A stretch of 64,000 bases of DNA from Hungatella effluvii (lineage in GTDB: Bacteria > Bacillota > Clostridia > Lachnospirales > Lachnospiraceae), in the NCBI RefSeq assembly GCF_003201875.1, contig NZ_QJKD01000002.1, forward strand, positions 372,001 to 436,000, written 5' to 3'. Each line of letters begins with the position of its first letter. Position 1 is the stretch's first letter. Positions 8,857-17,450 of this stretch are shown here, piece after piece. Both the position numbers and the translations under genes were made by a program. The notes beneath the pieces were generated by a model. The model was not told the origin of the DNA, ran no database searches, and worked only from the letters and a program-made list of their open reading frames with translations.

Positions 8857-10029
8857 ATGGAAACGGTTCATTTAACCAGGGAGCAGGCGCGGCGTTTTTT
8901 GCTGCGGAGACATGGCCTTTTGGGCGGATACCGGTTTGAAGGAAAACGGGGAGTCCTGGAGTTTGTAAAACAGGAGGGCTGTATACAATTCGATCCGGTA
9001 AACGTATGCGGAAGGAGTCCGGAGCTGGTCCTGTTGTCCCGGGTAAAGGGATTTACGAAGCAGATGCTTTATGAGCTTCTGTACCAGGACCGGGTGCTGA
9101 TTGATTACTTCGATAAAAACCTCTCCATCTTTGCCACGGAGGACTGGCCCTATTTTGAATGCTACCGCGACCAGCACCGGCAGTGGGAACGGAGCCATGC
9201 CGATATCGAGACGGTGAGTGAGCAGGTGAAAGGGATCATTGCGGAGCGGGGAGCGGTCTGCTCCGCCGATTTGGACATGCCGGGGAAGGTGCACTGGTAC
9301 TGGAGCGATACGAAGCTTTCCCGGGCGGCGCTGGAACATCTGTATTTTACCGGTGATCTGGCTGTTCATCACAAAAAGGGTACGGTAAAATATTACGACT
9401 TGATCAGCCGCTGTGTCCCGGAGGAAATCTTAAACCGGAAGGATCCGCTGCCGAATGAACAGGAACACCAGAAATGGCGCGTTCTGCGGAGAATCCGTTC
9501 CGTCGGTCTCTTATGGAACCGCCCGTCAGATGCATGGCTGAATATTACAAACTTAAACGCTGCCGGCCGCCGGACTATTTGCGAAAGCCTGCTGAAAGAG
9601 CATGCCATCGTTCCCGTTTCGGTAGAAGGAATTCCGGAAACTTTTTATATGGCTAGCGAGGATCTGGAACTGGCGGAAGCGTGCGGAGCAGGGAAGAACT
9701 GGAAGAAAAGGTGCGAGTTTCTGGCGCCGCTCGATAACCTGCTGTGGGATCGGAATTTGATTCGCATGATCTTCGACTTCGATTATAAATGGGAGATTTA
9801 TACTCCGGTAGAGAAACGGAAATACGGCCATTACGTGCTCCCGATTCTCTACGGCGACCGCCTGATCGGACGTATCGAAGCACCATACGACCGGAAGGAA
9901 AAGCAGCTAAATGTGAAAAATATCTGGTATGAGCCGGGAGTCAGGAAGACGGCAGAGATGCAGAGGGCGCTTAACGGTGCAGTGGAGCGGCTGGCTGAAT
10001 TTAACCGGGGGGAAGTTAGCGGAAGTTAG
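8857..10029 (+). CDS. YcaQ/AlkZ-like winged-helix DNA glycosylase (HTH_42)
   Basis: The 390-residue protein matches the HTH_42 superfamily of winged-helix DNA glycosylases. Near the N terminus it has CIQFDPVNVCGRSPELVL. The Q44-F45-D46 triplet fits the QxD catalytic motif of the YcaQ (AlkX) branch rather than the QxQ of AlkZ. The conserved NLLWDR block is at about residue 300. YcaQ-type enzymes unhook DNA interstrand crosslinks and excise bulky N7-alkylguanines. The start has GGGAGGTCAG just upstream. It follows an aminopeptidase by 23 bases with no visible functional link. Activity is inferred from the motif. Confidence 0.85.
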   Translation: METVHLTREQARRFLLRRHGLLGGYRFEGKRGVLEFVKQEGCIQFDPVNVCGRSPELVLLSRVKGFTKQMLYELLYQDRVLIDYFDKNLSIFATEDWPYFECYRDQHRQWERSHADIETVSEQVKGIIAERGAVCSADLDMPGKVHWYWSDTKLSRAALEHLYFTGDLAVHHKKGTVKYYDLISRCVPEEILNRKDPLPNEQEHQKWRVLRRIRSVGLLWNRPSDAWLNITNLNAAGRRTICESLLKEHAIVPVSVEGIPETFYMASEDLELAEACGAGKNWKKRCEFLAPLDNLLWDRNLIRMIFDFDYKWEIYTPVEKRKYGHYVLPILYGDRLIGRIEAPYDRKEKQLNVKNIWYEPGVRKTAEMQRALNGAVERLAEFNRGEVSGS

Positions 10030-10060
10030 CGGTTTTACCTTTCCGCCGCCGTAAATATAT

Positions 10061-10089
10061 TTGCGATTCAGAATCATCTATAGTATAAT
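10061..10089 (+). promoter_or_regulatory. Sigma-A promoter for the coiled-coil gene leader
   Basis: TTGCGA (10061-10066), a 17-base spacer, then TATAAT (10084-10089). Transcription would start near 10096, giving a leader of about 225 bases before the ATG at 10321. A terminator hairpin lies within that leader. Confidence 0.7.
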
Positions 10090-10114
10090 TATATTTATGA
10101 ATAAATATCGATGG

Positions 10115-10264
10115 TTCCTATAATGGCACTTATGAGAAGCGTATTTTCTTATAGGTGCTTTTTTTCATCAGATCTGATTCCGCCAGGTCTGTATTTTTTT
10201 GAAATTTTCCGGAAATTCCTGTTAATTTTCCGTACGTTGATAAACATAAGTGCCATTATAGGAA
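10115..10264. repeat. Perfect 20-bp inverted repeat flanking 110 bp
   Basis: ttcctataatggcacttatg at 10115-10134 is the exact reverse complement of 10245-10264. The left arm overlaps the 5' half of the terminator stem, so the two pairings exclude each other. It may be an alternative RNA fold or the ends of a 150-bp miniature element. Confidence 0.85.
10126..10165 (+). terminator. Rho-independent terminator inside the leader (possible attenuator)
   Basis: A 13-bp stem with two G-U pairs (10126-10138 with 10146-10158), a 7-base loop, and seven T residues at 10159-10165. It lies about 30 bases after the predicted start of the 10061 promoter. It could terminate the leader early, or serve the ycaQ-like gene upstream. 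Confidence 0.75.
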
Positions 10265-10320
10265 AAATATCCAATAACGGCGTTTTTATCAAACGTTTCG
10301 TGCGAAAGGAGCTCCTCAAA

Positions 10321-10611
10321 ATGACTGAAAAAGCATGTTTTACCACTCTGGAAACAGATGAAAAGTTAAATTATCTTTATGAAGAGATGAGAGGATTGGC
10401 AAAGAGGCAGGACCAGATGATGGGGGATTTGGAATACATAGGAAAGCAGCTCAGAAGGGTAGAGATTATTCAGGATGACAATATTGCGGACAGCATTGCG
10501 GCCATGGTATCGAATTTCTCAGACATATCAAAAAAAATGGATCGTTTCATTAACATGGAAGCGGTCCTTCATACAATAAAGTCAGATGTGAAGATCATAA
10601 AAGAGCTTTAG
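10321..10611 (+). CDS. Small coiled-coil protein, unknown function
   Basis: A 96-residue protein with no recognised family. ATG 10321 has AAAGGAG 9 bases upstream, whereas an upstream in-frame ATG at 10111 lies in the leader and lacks a ribosome binding site. Heptad-like spacing of hydrophobic residues runs through most of the chain (for example LYEEMRGLAKRQDQMMGDLEYI), suggesting a long helical coiled coil. There is no signal peptide or membrane segment. The gene is monocistronic, with its own promoter and a structured 5' leader. A similar small coiled-coil gene lies at 60916. Function unknown. Confidence 0.75.
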   Translation: MTEKACFTTLETDEKLNYLYEEMRGLAKRQDQMMGDLEYIGKQLRRVEIIQDDNIADSIAAMVSNFSDISKKMDRFINMEAVLHTIKSDVKIIKEL

Positions 10612-10628
10612 AGTGTGTTCCTAATGCA

Positions 10629-10649
10629 GGGCCGGCTATTTGCCGGCCC
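10629..10649. other. Perfect 8-bp hairpin around the VWA gene stop codon
   Basis: GGGCCGGC (10629-10636), loop TATTT, GCCGGCCC (10642-10649). The minus-strand TAG of the VWA gene starts the loop. No T run follows on either strand. It may protect the 3' ends of the two convergent transcripts rather than act as a classical terminator. Confidence 0.6.
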
Positions 10650-11817
10650 GCTCCAGGTCTTTCTGAAATACGTTGAGATCCTGTCCCTTCAGAGCCCGTT
10701 CCAAAAGCTGGGGAACCTTCTGCGGATTGCACGCAAAGCAGGGGATTCCCATGGAGGCGATCCGTCCGGCAATCTGTTCATCGTAGTAGGGACGGCCGCC
10801 GTCGGCAATGGCGAGAAGGCAGATGACGGACACTCCGGAATCCTTCATTTCGCCTAGACGGCGCAAAAGGCCGGCGCGGCTTCCGCCTTCCATCAGATCG
10901 CTGATGAGGAAGAACAGAGTTTTCTTTGGGGTATCAATCAGCTGTTGGCAGTAGGCCACCGATTTCTCGATGTCGGTGCCGCCGCCCAGCTGGAAGCCAA
11001 ACAGAAGATCAACTGGATCATCGCATTTTTCTGTTAAGTCCACCACATTCGTGTCGAAGGCCACGATATGCGTTTTTAAGGATCGGAGACTGGCCAGAAT
11101 GCAGCTGATCACGGAGGAGTAGATCACCGATTCTCCCATGGAGCCGCTCTGGTCCACATCCAGGATCACTGTGTAGCGGTTGGACATATTTTTGGATGTC
11201 CTGTCATAAAAGTAAAAGCGTTCCGGGACTAGCTTCTTTAAATCGGGATTATAGTTCTTCAAATTCCGGCGGATTGTTTCCTTATAGTCGAGGGCAGCGG
11301 CTGATGGGATCGGGCTGTGGCGCCTCCGGTCAACCGCGGCGGTAACGGCTCTGCGGATATCGTCTGCCAGCAGGCGGTTAATCTCTTCCACGATCCGTTC
11401 AATAAAGGAACGGACCTGCTCCTTGGATCGTTTTGGTATCTGATCCTTCAGGGTCAGCATCATGGAAGCCAGATTTAAGTCCGGTTCCAGCTTTTCCAGG
11501 AGCTCCGGCTCGAACATCAGCTGTTTTAAGCCGCAGCGTTCCATGGCGTCCGCCTGGATGATCGATACCAGTTCCTTGTCGAAAAGCGATCTCACATCGC
11601 CCAGCCATTTGGAGACAACGGGGGCCGAAGGGCCTTTGCCTGCGCCGCGGGAGCCGAAGCCTCCGCCGGAGGAGGTATTGTCATAGATGGCGGCAAGCGC
11701 CTGATCCATCAAATCCTGTTCCCCGCTTAAGGAGGTGTCGCCCATAGCAGAAAATCCGGCCTCACTCTCCTCACCCAGAATTAACCGCCACCGTTTGATT
11801 CTATCTTCCAGTTCCAT
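10636..11817 (-). CDS. VWA-domain protein (CoxE/ViaA-like), MoxR partner
   Basis: A 393-residue protein: a helical N-terminal region with a Gly/Ser-rich stretch (residues 49-60), then a C-terminal von Willebrand A domain. The metal-ion site is complete: DQSGS (D222, S224, S226), T281 in GGGTD and D307 in ISDL. ATG 11817 has GGAGGTGAC just upstream. Family members (CoxE, ViaA) work with a MoxR AAA+ ATPase in remodelling target proteins or inserting metals. It is the last gene of the five-gene operon, 81 bases after the DUF5682 gene. That gap holds a 20-bp inverted copy of a palindromic element end. Target unknown. Confidence 0.9.
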   Translation of the reverse strand: MELEDRIKRWRLILGEESEAGFSAMGDTSLSGEQDLMDQALAAIYDNTSSGGGFGSRGAGKGPSAPVVSKWLGDVRSLFDKELVSIIQADAMERCGLKQLMFEPELLEKLEPDLNLASMMLTLKDQIPKRSKEQVRSFIERIVEEINRLLADDIRRAVTAAVDRRRHSPIPSAAALDYKETIRRNLKNYNPDLKKLVPERFYFYDRTSKNMSNRYTVILDVDQSGSMGESVIYSSVISCILASLRSLKTHIVAFDTNVVDLTEKCDDPVDLLFGFQLGGGTDIEKSVAYCQQLIDTPKKTLFFLISDLMEGGSRAGLLRRLGEMKDSGVSVICLLAIADGGRPYYDEQIAGRIASMGIPCFACNPQKVPQLLERALKGQDLNVFQKDLERAGK

Positions 11818-11842
11818 ATATGTCACCTCCCATGTAACTTTT

Positions 11843-11862
11843 GAGCACTCTCGGAAACTCCT
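11843..11862. repeat. Solo copy of palindromic element end
   Basis: GAGCACTCTCGGAAACTCCT, in the DUF5682-VWA gap, matches 19 of 20 bases of the reverse complement of 17541-17560, the right end of the 163-bp palindromic element. It also resembles that element's left end at 17236 and 17398. The element body is absent here. Confidence 0.8.
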
Positions 11863-11898
11863 GTTCAGACGGCTCATCTTACTGGCCGAAAAAGCCGG

Positions 11899-14169
11899 TC
11901 ATATTCCGTCAAAGTCAAAATCATCCAGCGAATCTATCATTTCCAGTTCTTCCGTCTTTAAGGCGCGGGTCACGGTTTCGGAGACCTGATCCTTGTTCAC
12001 CTGCCAGATTTCCCCCAGATTCTCTGCCACATCGGCTTTTTCGCCTGGAGTAAAATCAGAGAATGCCCGCCGGAGAAAAAGGAGCGCCCGTTTGAACTCT
12101 TCCTCATCCAGCGTATCTAAGTAGCTGCTTAGTTCCTTCCACAGGCTGAGCCGGGCGATAAGCGCGTATCGGTTCTTTTTCGACAGCCCTGCAAACCATC
12201 CAGCGCCCATTTCGGCCGGAATTCCCTTTGAAAGCCGTCTCTGGACTTCCCGTCCCAGCTCCTCATCCTGCATGCGGCCGCGTTCCAGAAGAACAGCCGT
12301 GCAGAAACCGGAGATTCTGGTGTTTATATCATCCCGCGAGGCGATCTCCTCCATCAGGCGGACGAAACGCTCCTCATCCAGAAAATCATGGTGAAGGCAG
12401 ACGGAATTTAACCGATCCACACTCCTTACAATCTGTTCCGCGGCGGGATCGTCGCAGAAACAGGCAGAGACCAGCAGCAGGCAGGCGCGCAGGAAAATCT
12501 GTTCCAGAACGGGAACCAGCGGGGCTGAATCGAGGCGCCGGATATCTCCAAAACGCATGACCACGGAGATGCTTTCCGCCGAAGCCGCAAGATCGGTCAG
12601 AGCAGAAGAGTCCGCGGCCAGGTGCTGCAGAATATCCGTGATATAAGCGACCATCTCAGGCATACCGCAAAGGTAAGATTCCTCCAGAAGCTTTGCGGCA
12701 GCGCTGATTTCCGTGGCATCCCTGGCCCGCTCTCTCATGGAAAAGGAGGCGGCCCCGGTGACCGTGTCCCCCTTCAGCGTGGCTTCAACCAGCTCGATCT
12801 CGACCTCCGGCGTCCATTTTACTGTCCAGGCCTCCGCCCATGTGGCGTCCTCCTGTCTGAGCGGCTGCAGCGTACCGAAGCCGATGTTTAAGACCCTTAA
12901 ACGGTGCAGAAAAAAAGAACGGTTCAAGTCGCGGAAGGCGGCCGCTTCGGATTTTACATTTAGATTTTCACGAAGGTCCAGGGATATGCTTTCCGCAACC
13001 TCGGACCGGTATTTCTCCAGCCTTAAGTCCCGCAGGTTCCGGTAAAAATCATCCTGAAGGCTGGTGCGGCTCACCCCCTGGGGAAGGGAGCCTGTCACAG
13101 TCCCGATCTCCGTGTCTGCGGCGGCGAGGGCGATTTCAGAAAAATGTCCATGTCCCATGCAGGTTACGGCAGCGTCGCGCAGATCACAGAGGGCAGGCAG
13201 ACTGTGTCCGCCTAAAGCGGCCAGAGATTTGGAAAGTTCGACCGCTTCGATGACTTCGGCGGACGAGACCATGAAGCCATGCTCTCTCTGATAGGTGGAA
13301 ATGGAGGTCAGGTACGTATAGAGCGCCAGCTCCCGGTCCTGTTCCAGGAAAGAGCGCCAGACCATTCCGTAATAGAAGGGGGCCTTGTTACCGGCGCCGT
13401 ATCCGGATCGGGAGGAGAGGCGGTAATAGGAGTAGGGCATCAGCGTCACGCTGCACTCCACGGCCGGAAGCTCTCCCCGCTCTTTGTCGGTCATGGCAGG
13501 GGCGTCGCTTAAAAGGCCTGCCGTATGGTACGCTCCGGTGACCACCACCGTGCGTTCCGGCGCGAAGCCTTCTGCGGCAGCCCGGGCAATCTGGCGGCGC
13601 ATGTAAGCCTCGCGGACGAGGATTTCGGGCCAGTTGCTGTCATTTCCCGCGGTCAGGCTGCGCAGCTCTTCACCGAATACCGCGGCTCCGGCCATATATT
13701 CCTCCGGAGTCTGGCTGTGCTCCATGGTATATTCCCAGAATGCCTCATGACCGCCTTCTCCGCACTGGGAATCCAGCAGCCGGTATACGTCGCCGGAGCC
13801 TTGATTCTCTGAATCATCGGAAAGAGTGGTCTCCGTCACCGGTCTCTGAATGCCCAGAAATACGCTGGAAGGCAGATCAATGAAACGGCAGGGGACGCCA
13901 TGGTCCTTCGCCCAGAGCACCGCCTGATACTCCGGTGAATATTCTGCAAACGGGTACAGGATCGTGCGGATGGGCGACTCTTTTGTGTAGGCCATGATCG
14001 CGATCGGCGGTTTTGTCTCCTCCCCTGCAATGTCGCCAAGGAGAGCGGTAAAATCGGAGGGGCCCTCCACTAATATCAGTTCCGGTTCCCTTTCGTCCAG
14101 GAGCCGTCTCAAATGGTATGCGCCGGCGGGCGAAAGATGACGGATTCCAAAACAAACCGGATGCTCCAT
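11899..14169 (-). CDS. DUF5682 family protein with two GxxH motifs
   Basis: A 756-residue protein of the DUF5682 type. The N-terminal domain starts FGIRHLSPAG (GxxH at 8-11), then LILVEGPSDF with E35, and later VVVTGAYHTAGLL (GxxH at 212-215). Two GxxH motifs plus a conserved glutamate are the signature of the TIKI/TraB/PrgY fold of putative metalloproteases, and similar spacing occurs in ChaN/EreA-like proteins. I infer a relationship but cannot prove it. The remaining 500 residues are mostly helical. Its ATG directly abuts the TAG of the MoxR gene, so translation is probably coupled. DUF5682 genes recur beside MoxR and VWA genes, and their role is not established. Confidence 0.87.
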   Translation of the reverse strand: MEHPVCFGIRHLSPAGAYHLRRLLDEREPELILVEGPSDFTALLGDIAGEETKPPIAIMAYTKESPIRTILYPFAEYSPEYQAVLWAKDHGVPCRFIDLPSSVFLGIQRPVTETTLSDDSENQGSGDVYRLLDSQCGEGGHEAFWEYTMEHSQTPEEYMAGAAVFGEELRSLTAGNDSNWPEILVREAYMRRQIARAAAEGFAPERTVVVTGAYHTAGLLSDAPAMTDKERGELPAVECSVTLMPYSYYRLSSRSGYGAGNKAPFYYGMVWRSFLEQDRELALYTYLTSISTYQREHGFMVSSAEVIEAVELSKSLAALGGHSLPALCDLRDAAVTCMGHGHFSEIALAAADTEIGTVTGSLPQGVSRTSLQDDFYRNLRDLRLEKYRSEVAESISLDLRENLNVKSEAAAFRDLNRSFFLHRLRVLNIGFGTLQPLRQEDATWAEAWTVKWTPEVEIELVEATLKGDTVTGAASFSMRERARDATEISAAAKLLEESYLCGMPEMVAYITDILQHLAADSSALTDLAASAESISVVMRFGDIRRLDSAPLVPVLEQIFLRACLLLVSACFCDDPAAEQIVRSVDRLNSVCLHHDFLDEERFVRLMEEIASRDDINTRISGFCTAVLLERGRMQDEELGREVQRRLSKGIPAEMGAGWFAGLSKKNRYALIARLSLWKELSSYLDTLDEEEFKRALLFLRRAFSDFTPGEKADVAENLGEIWQVNKDQVSETVTRALKTEELEMIDSLDDFDFDGI

Positions 14170-15282
14170 CTATTTGTTCAACTCCTTACACTCTTTGTAA
14201 AGGCCAAGCCACTGGCTGCCGCGTTTCTTCATGATGTTTTCCAGATACTCCTTAAAGACCATGCTGTCCTTGTCCTCGTCCTTTACGATGGCGCCCTGCA
14301 GAGCGGCCGCCAGATCGTAGTCGGTAATCGTTCCGTTTCCGAAGCTTCCCGCCAGAGCCATGCTGCCGGCAAGAAGGGAGATGGCCTCAGCCGTGGAGAG
14401 TACTCCGGAGGCCGGCTTTAGTTTCTGTTTTCCATCCAGCGTCATCCCGCTCCGCAGTTCACGGAAAATGGTGCAGACCTTTTCCACCACGTCTGCTTCC
14501 GGGAGTCTGGCGTTTAATTCCAGATTGGCCGCCATCTGATCCACCCTGGTTTTTACGATTTCCATTTCAGAGGTTAAGTCTGAGGGCGTCGGAAGGACCA
14601 CGATGTTGAAACGCCGTTTCAGGGCTGCGGACATCTCGTTGACGCCCTTGTCACGGGTATTGGCCGTTGCGATAATGGAGAAGCCTTTTTTTGCCGGCAG
14701 CTCGTAGGCCAGCTCCGGCACTGAAATCCGTTTTTCGGACAAAATGGAGATCAGCGCATCAGAAACCTCGGAGGCGCAGCGGGAAATCTCCTCAATTCTG
14801 GCGATACTTCCCGCTTCCATGGCGCGGTAGACCGGACTTTTGATCAGCGCCTCGTCGGAGGGCCCCTGGGCGATCAGCATGGCGTAGTTCCAGGAATACC
14901 GGATGTGCTCCTCTGTGGTGCCTGCGGTTCCCTGTACTACCTTCGTAGAATCTCCGTTAATGGCGGCCGTTAAATGTTCCGACAGCCATGATTTGGCCGT
15001 TCCTGGTTCGCCGATTAAGAGCAGGGCGCGGTCGGTGACGAGCGTGGCGATGGCGATTTCCACCAGGCGTCTATTTCCGATATATTTCGGTGTGATTTCC
15101 ACTCTGCCGGCCCGGCCCCCTGTGATGTAGGTGAGCACGGAGCGGGGACTCATACGCCATCCGGATGGCACCGGATCTTTTTCCGAGGCGATCAGGGCAT
15201 CGATTTCTCTCTGATACATTTCCTCAGCGGGCATACGCTGTACATTCTCGTTGTCTTGTCTGTTCTTTTCTGTTACCATCAT
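14170..15282 (-). CDS. MoxR-type AAA+ ATPase
   Basis: A 370-residue AAA+ ATPase. Walker A is GEPGTAKS (91-98). The Walker B position reads IARIEEIS (160-167), with glutamates E164-E165 where Asp-Glu is usual. Sensor 1 is ATANTRD (205-211), and an arginine pair lies in ALKRRFN (about 223-224). MoxR proteins form hexamers that act as chaperones with VWA partners. The start is 15282 or the adjacent ATG 15279, with GGGAGGT upstream. It begins 14 bases after the HEAT-like gene and abuts the DUF5682 gene. The Walker B Asp-to-Glu change is conservative but unusual. Confidence 0.92.
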   Translation of the reverse strand: MMVTEKNRQDNENVQRMPAEEMYQREIDALIASEKDPVPSGWRMSPRSVLTYITGGRAGRVEITPKYIGNRRLVEIAIATLVTDRALLLIGEPGTAKSWLSEHLTAAINGDSTKVVQGTAGTTEEHIRYSWNYAMLIAQGPSDEALIKSPVYRAMEAGSIARIEEISRCASEVSDALISILSEKRISVPELAYELPAKKGFSIIATANTRDKGVNEMSAALKRRFNIVVLPTPSDLTSEMEIVKTRVDQMAANLELNARLPEADVVEKVCTIFRELRSGMTLDGKQKLKPASGVLSTAEAISLLAGSMALAGSFGNGTITDYDLAAALQGAIVKDEDKDSMVFKEYLENIMKKRGSQWLGLYKECKELNK

Positions 15283-15296
15283 TTACCTCCCAGGTG

Positions 15297-17210
15297 CTAT
15301 ATAATACCAGCTGCCTCATCAATCATTTTTCTCATCATGCTGCTGGAATCCCAGTTTTTACGGACAGCGCTCTTCACGGGATACGTGCAGATGAAATTGT
15401 CGATTTCCCGAAATTCCTGACGCTTTTCTTCTTCTGTCATGGGTAGTTGGTCGATCAGCTGTCTGACACGCCAGAAGCTGATGCCGGAATCCTCATTATT
15501 TTCCACGTAACGGGCCACCAGTCCTTTAAAATCAGTCCAGCCGCACTGGATAAGCGGTCTGTAGAGGACGCTGTTATCGGACACGATAAGAGCCTTTTTA
15601 TAGAGATGACTTCCCAGAAGAGGCCGAACCTCGGGAGCGGCCATCTTGGCAAGCAGATGATCGCTGTCCAGCTTTTGCGGCGTTCCATTTTCGGCAACGC
15701 AGCTTATGCCCTCCCGGACTGGAACCATACTGCCGGTAAAGAATTCAAACCATCGGGGATCTAAGTTTTCTTTCAGCGGCCGCTGAAGCTTTATGAGACA
15801 CTGCCGTCCGCCGCCTTCTCTCAGGGGAATGAAATACTCGTGGCGCCCGGAGCGTTCCACGTAATTGATCTGACCGAACACTGCCATCAGAGCAGTGGTG
15901 GCACGGCTTTTCTCCTCTTTCCCGATACCAAGAATACTGGTCTTAGGGAAACGTTCCCGATACTGGTCGTAAACCGTTTTGGCAGACATGGTCAGCAGAT
16001 CTGCTGTCAGCGAAGCGGGATACCAGGCTTTTCCGTGTGTTTCGGCCAGCGTGCGGGCGCAGGTTATGAGCCGCTCATCGAGGCTGCGGGCGATGGATCT
16101 CGATAAAAGCTCCGGGAATCTTCCATAATAGCTCTTCTTATTCCAATCGGCTGCGGCTGCACGTTCATACAGGGCCAGGACAGAAGAGTCCGCTTTGCCG
16201 GTCAGGGCCTCGAGGAGAAGCTCCAGATGCTCTTTCTGTTCCTTTTTTTCTTTCTGCTCCTTCGTCTTATTTTCGGAACTGAGGTCAAGCTCATCAAAGA
16301 AGATATGGGCCAACGCTCCAAGGCGGGCTGAAAGGTGGTCGGAGCGCGAAAAATTCAAATATTTCATGGCCTCCCAGGGAGTGCTGTCCAGAAGGGTTTC
16401 TAAATACCGTTCTGACTCTGCGGTATCCATATGAACCAGAACCTGTCGGGCCACCTCGAGGCTGCTGCCTTTTTCTGTCTTCAAAAGGTCGAGAAGCAGG
16501 CCGGAATTCCTCTTGTCGAAACGGAGTGCGGATACAGCCTCCTCCCTCAAGTCCTTTTTTGCCCAATCCAGCAGGCTTATGTAGAAATCATTTTCCTTCT
16601 CTCCGGAGATCGCCTCGATGACACGAAGACGGCGTACCCGGCCTCCGTCACTGCACTCTGCAAAACCCTGTTTCAGGAGAGGAAGGAAGCTTTCATCCTG
16701 ATGGGAGAGCCAGTCCTCCGCCAGAGCCGCAATCTCGTTGTAGCGGTCAGACAGGGCGGGAACCATGGCGGCCTGTACACGGTAATCGTCAAAAAGCTCC
16801 GGTGTGTTTTGAAGCGCTTCTGAAATGACGGCATATCTCCCGCCTCCTGTGCCTGTGAGGGCCTCCAGAAGAGGTTTTACTGCACGGAAGGGCTGGCAGG
16901 GGGAGAATGGCCGCATGGCCAGCTCCAAAGGAACGAGCGTGCCGGGAACGCCGCACCCGGCCTGCGTGCAGAGAATGGCTTCGGACAGCGCCAGCGTATC
17001 GAGCAGGGTCCTCGCCCGGTCTTTGCAGTCCGGGGCGATGGTCTGGGCGGCCATCAGATAAAGCTTTTTAATTACCGGAGATGCGTCGGCCAGAGGGGCG
17101 ATGCTGTCTACGGCTCTTTTCAATCGAAAGTCTTCTCCGGCAAGCCGGACGCCTGCCGCCGCCGTGGCTTCCAGCCGTTCCTGAAGATCATATAATGCCT
17201 GAAGTTCCAT
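15297..17210 (-). CDS. HEAT-like helical scaffold protein of the MoxR operon
   Basis: A 637-residue soluble, almost wholly helical protein. Repeated helix pairs (for example LLDLLKTEKGSSLEVARQVL) suggest HEAT-type repeats in residues 130-330. A charged Lys/Glu-rich linker lies near residue 310. I do not recognise an enzyme motif. It occupies the place that DUF5691-type proteins take in comparable SWIM/MoxR/DUF5682/VWA operons, so it may be a substrate-binding scaffold. That is inference. ATG 17210 has GGGAGG 7 bases upstream. The first 28 codons and the ribosome binding site are duplicated upstream at 17289-17373, so the 5' region exists twice. Confidence 0.8.
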   Translation of the reverse strand: MELQALYDLQERLEATAAAGVRLAGEDFRLKRAVDSIAPLADASPVIKKLYLMAAQTIAPDCKDRARTLLDTLALSEAILCTQAGCGVPGTLVPLELAMRPFSPCQPFRAVKPLLEALTGTGGGRYAVISEALQNTPELFDDYRVQAAMVPALSDRYNEIAALAEDWLSHQDESFLPLLKQGFAECSDGGRVRRLRVIEAISGEKENDFYISLLDWAKKDLREEAVSALRFDKRNSGLLLDLLKTEKGSSLEVARQVLVHMDTAESERYLETLLDSTPWEAMKYLNFSRSDHLSARLGALAHIFFDELDLSSENKTKEQKEKKEQKEHLELLLEALTGKADSSVLALYERAAAADWNKKSYYGRFPELLSRSIARSLDERLITCARTLAETHGKAWYPASLTADLLTMSAKTVYDQYRERFPKTSILGIGKEEKSRATTALMAVFGQINYVERSGRHEYFIPLREGGGRQCLIKLQRPLKENLDPRWFEFFTGSMVPVREGISCVAENGTPQKLDSDHLLAKMAAPEVRPLLGSHLYKKALIVSDNSVLYRPLIQCGWTDFKGLVARYVENNEDSGISFWRVRQLIDQLPMTEEEKRQEFREIDNFICTYPVKSAVRKNWDSSSMMRKMIDEAAGII

Positions 17211-17450
17211 AATTGTTCCTCCCTATTATTAATAAGAGTACTCTCGGAAACTCCTTGTACTCAGATTTGTGAGATGATTTTCCGTCAGGAAAGTCTTCTC
17301 CGGCAAGCCGGACGCCTGCCGCCGCCGTGGCTTCCAGCCGTTCCTGAAGATCATATAATGCCTGAAGTTCCATAATTGTTCCTCCCTATATTAATAAGAG
17401 TACTCTCGGAAACTCCTTGTACTCAGATTTGTGAGATGATTTTCCGTCAG
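17126..17450. repeat. Tandem direct duplication, 163 + 162 bp
   Basis: 17126-17288 and 17289-17450 are the same sequence apart from one extra base in a TATT stretch of the first copy. Each copy holds the first 28 codons of the HEAT-like gene, its ribosome binding site, and the left third of the palindromic element. The join is at cgtcag/gaaagt. Confidence 0.95.
17289..17373 (-). pseudogene. Duplicated 5' fragment of the HEAT-like gene
   Basis: On the minus strand, ATG 17373 with the same GGGAGG site encodes 28 residues identical to the start of the HEAT-like protein (MELQALYDLQERLEA onwards). The frame then runs into element sequence and ends after 61 codons at 17188. It would be translated before the true gene and probably yields a useless peptide. 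It is a by-product of the tandem duplication. Confidence 0.85.

Noticed and set aside
10111..10320. Upstream ATG extension of the coiled-coil gene
   Set aside because: It reads through the terminator and T run of the leader; the ATG at 10321 has the ribosome binding site.
17188..17373. 61-codon minus-strand frame as a real gene
   Set aside because: It is only the duplicated start of the HEAT-like gene running into element sequence.
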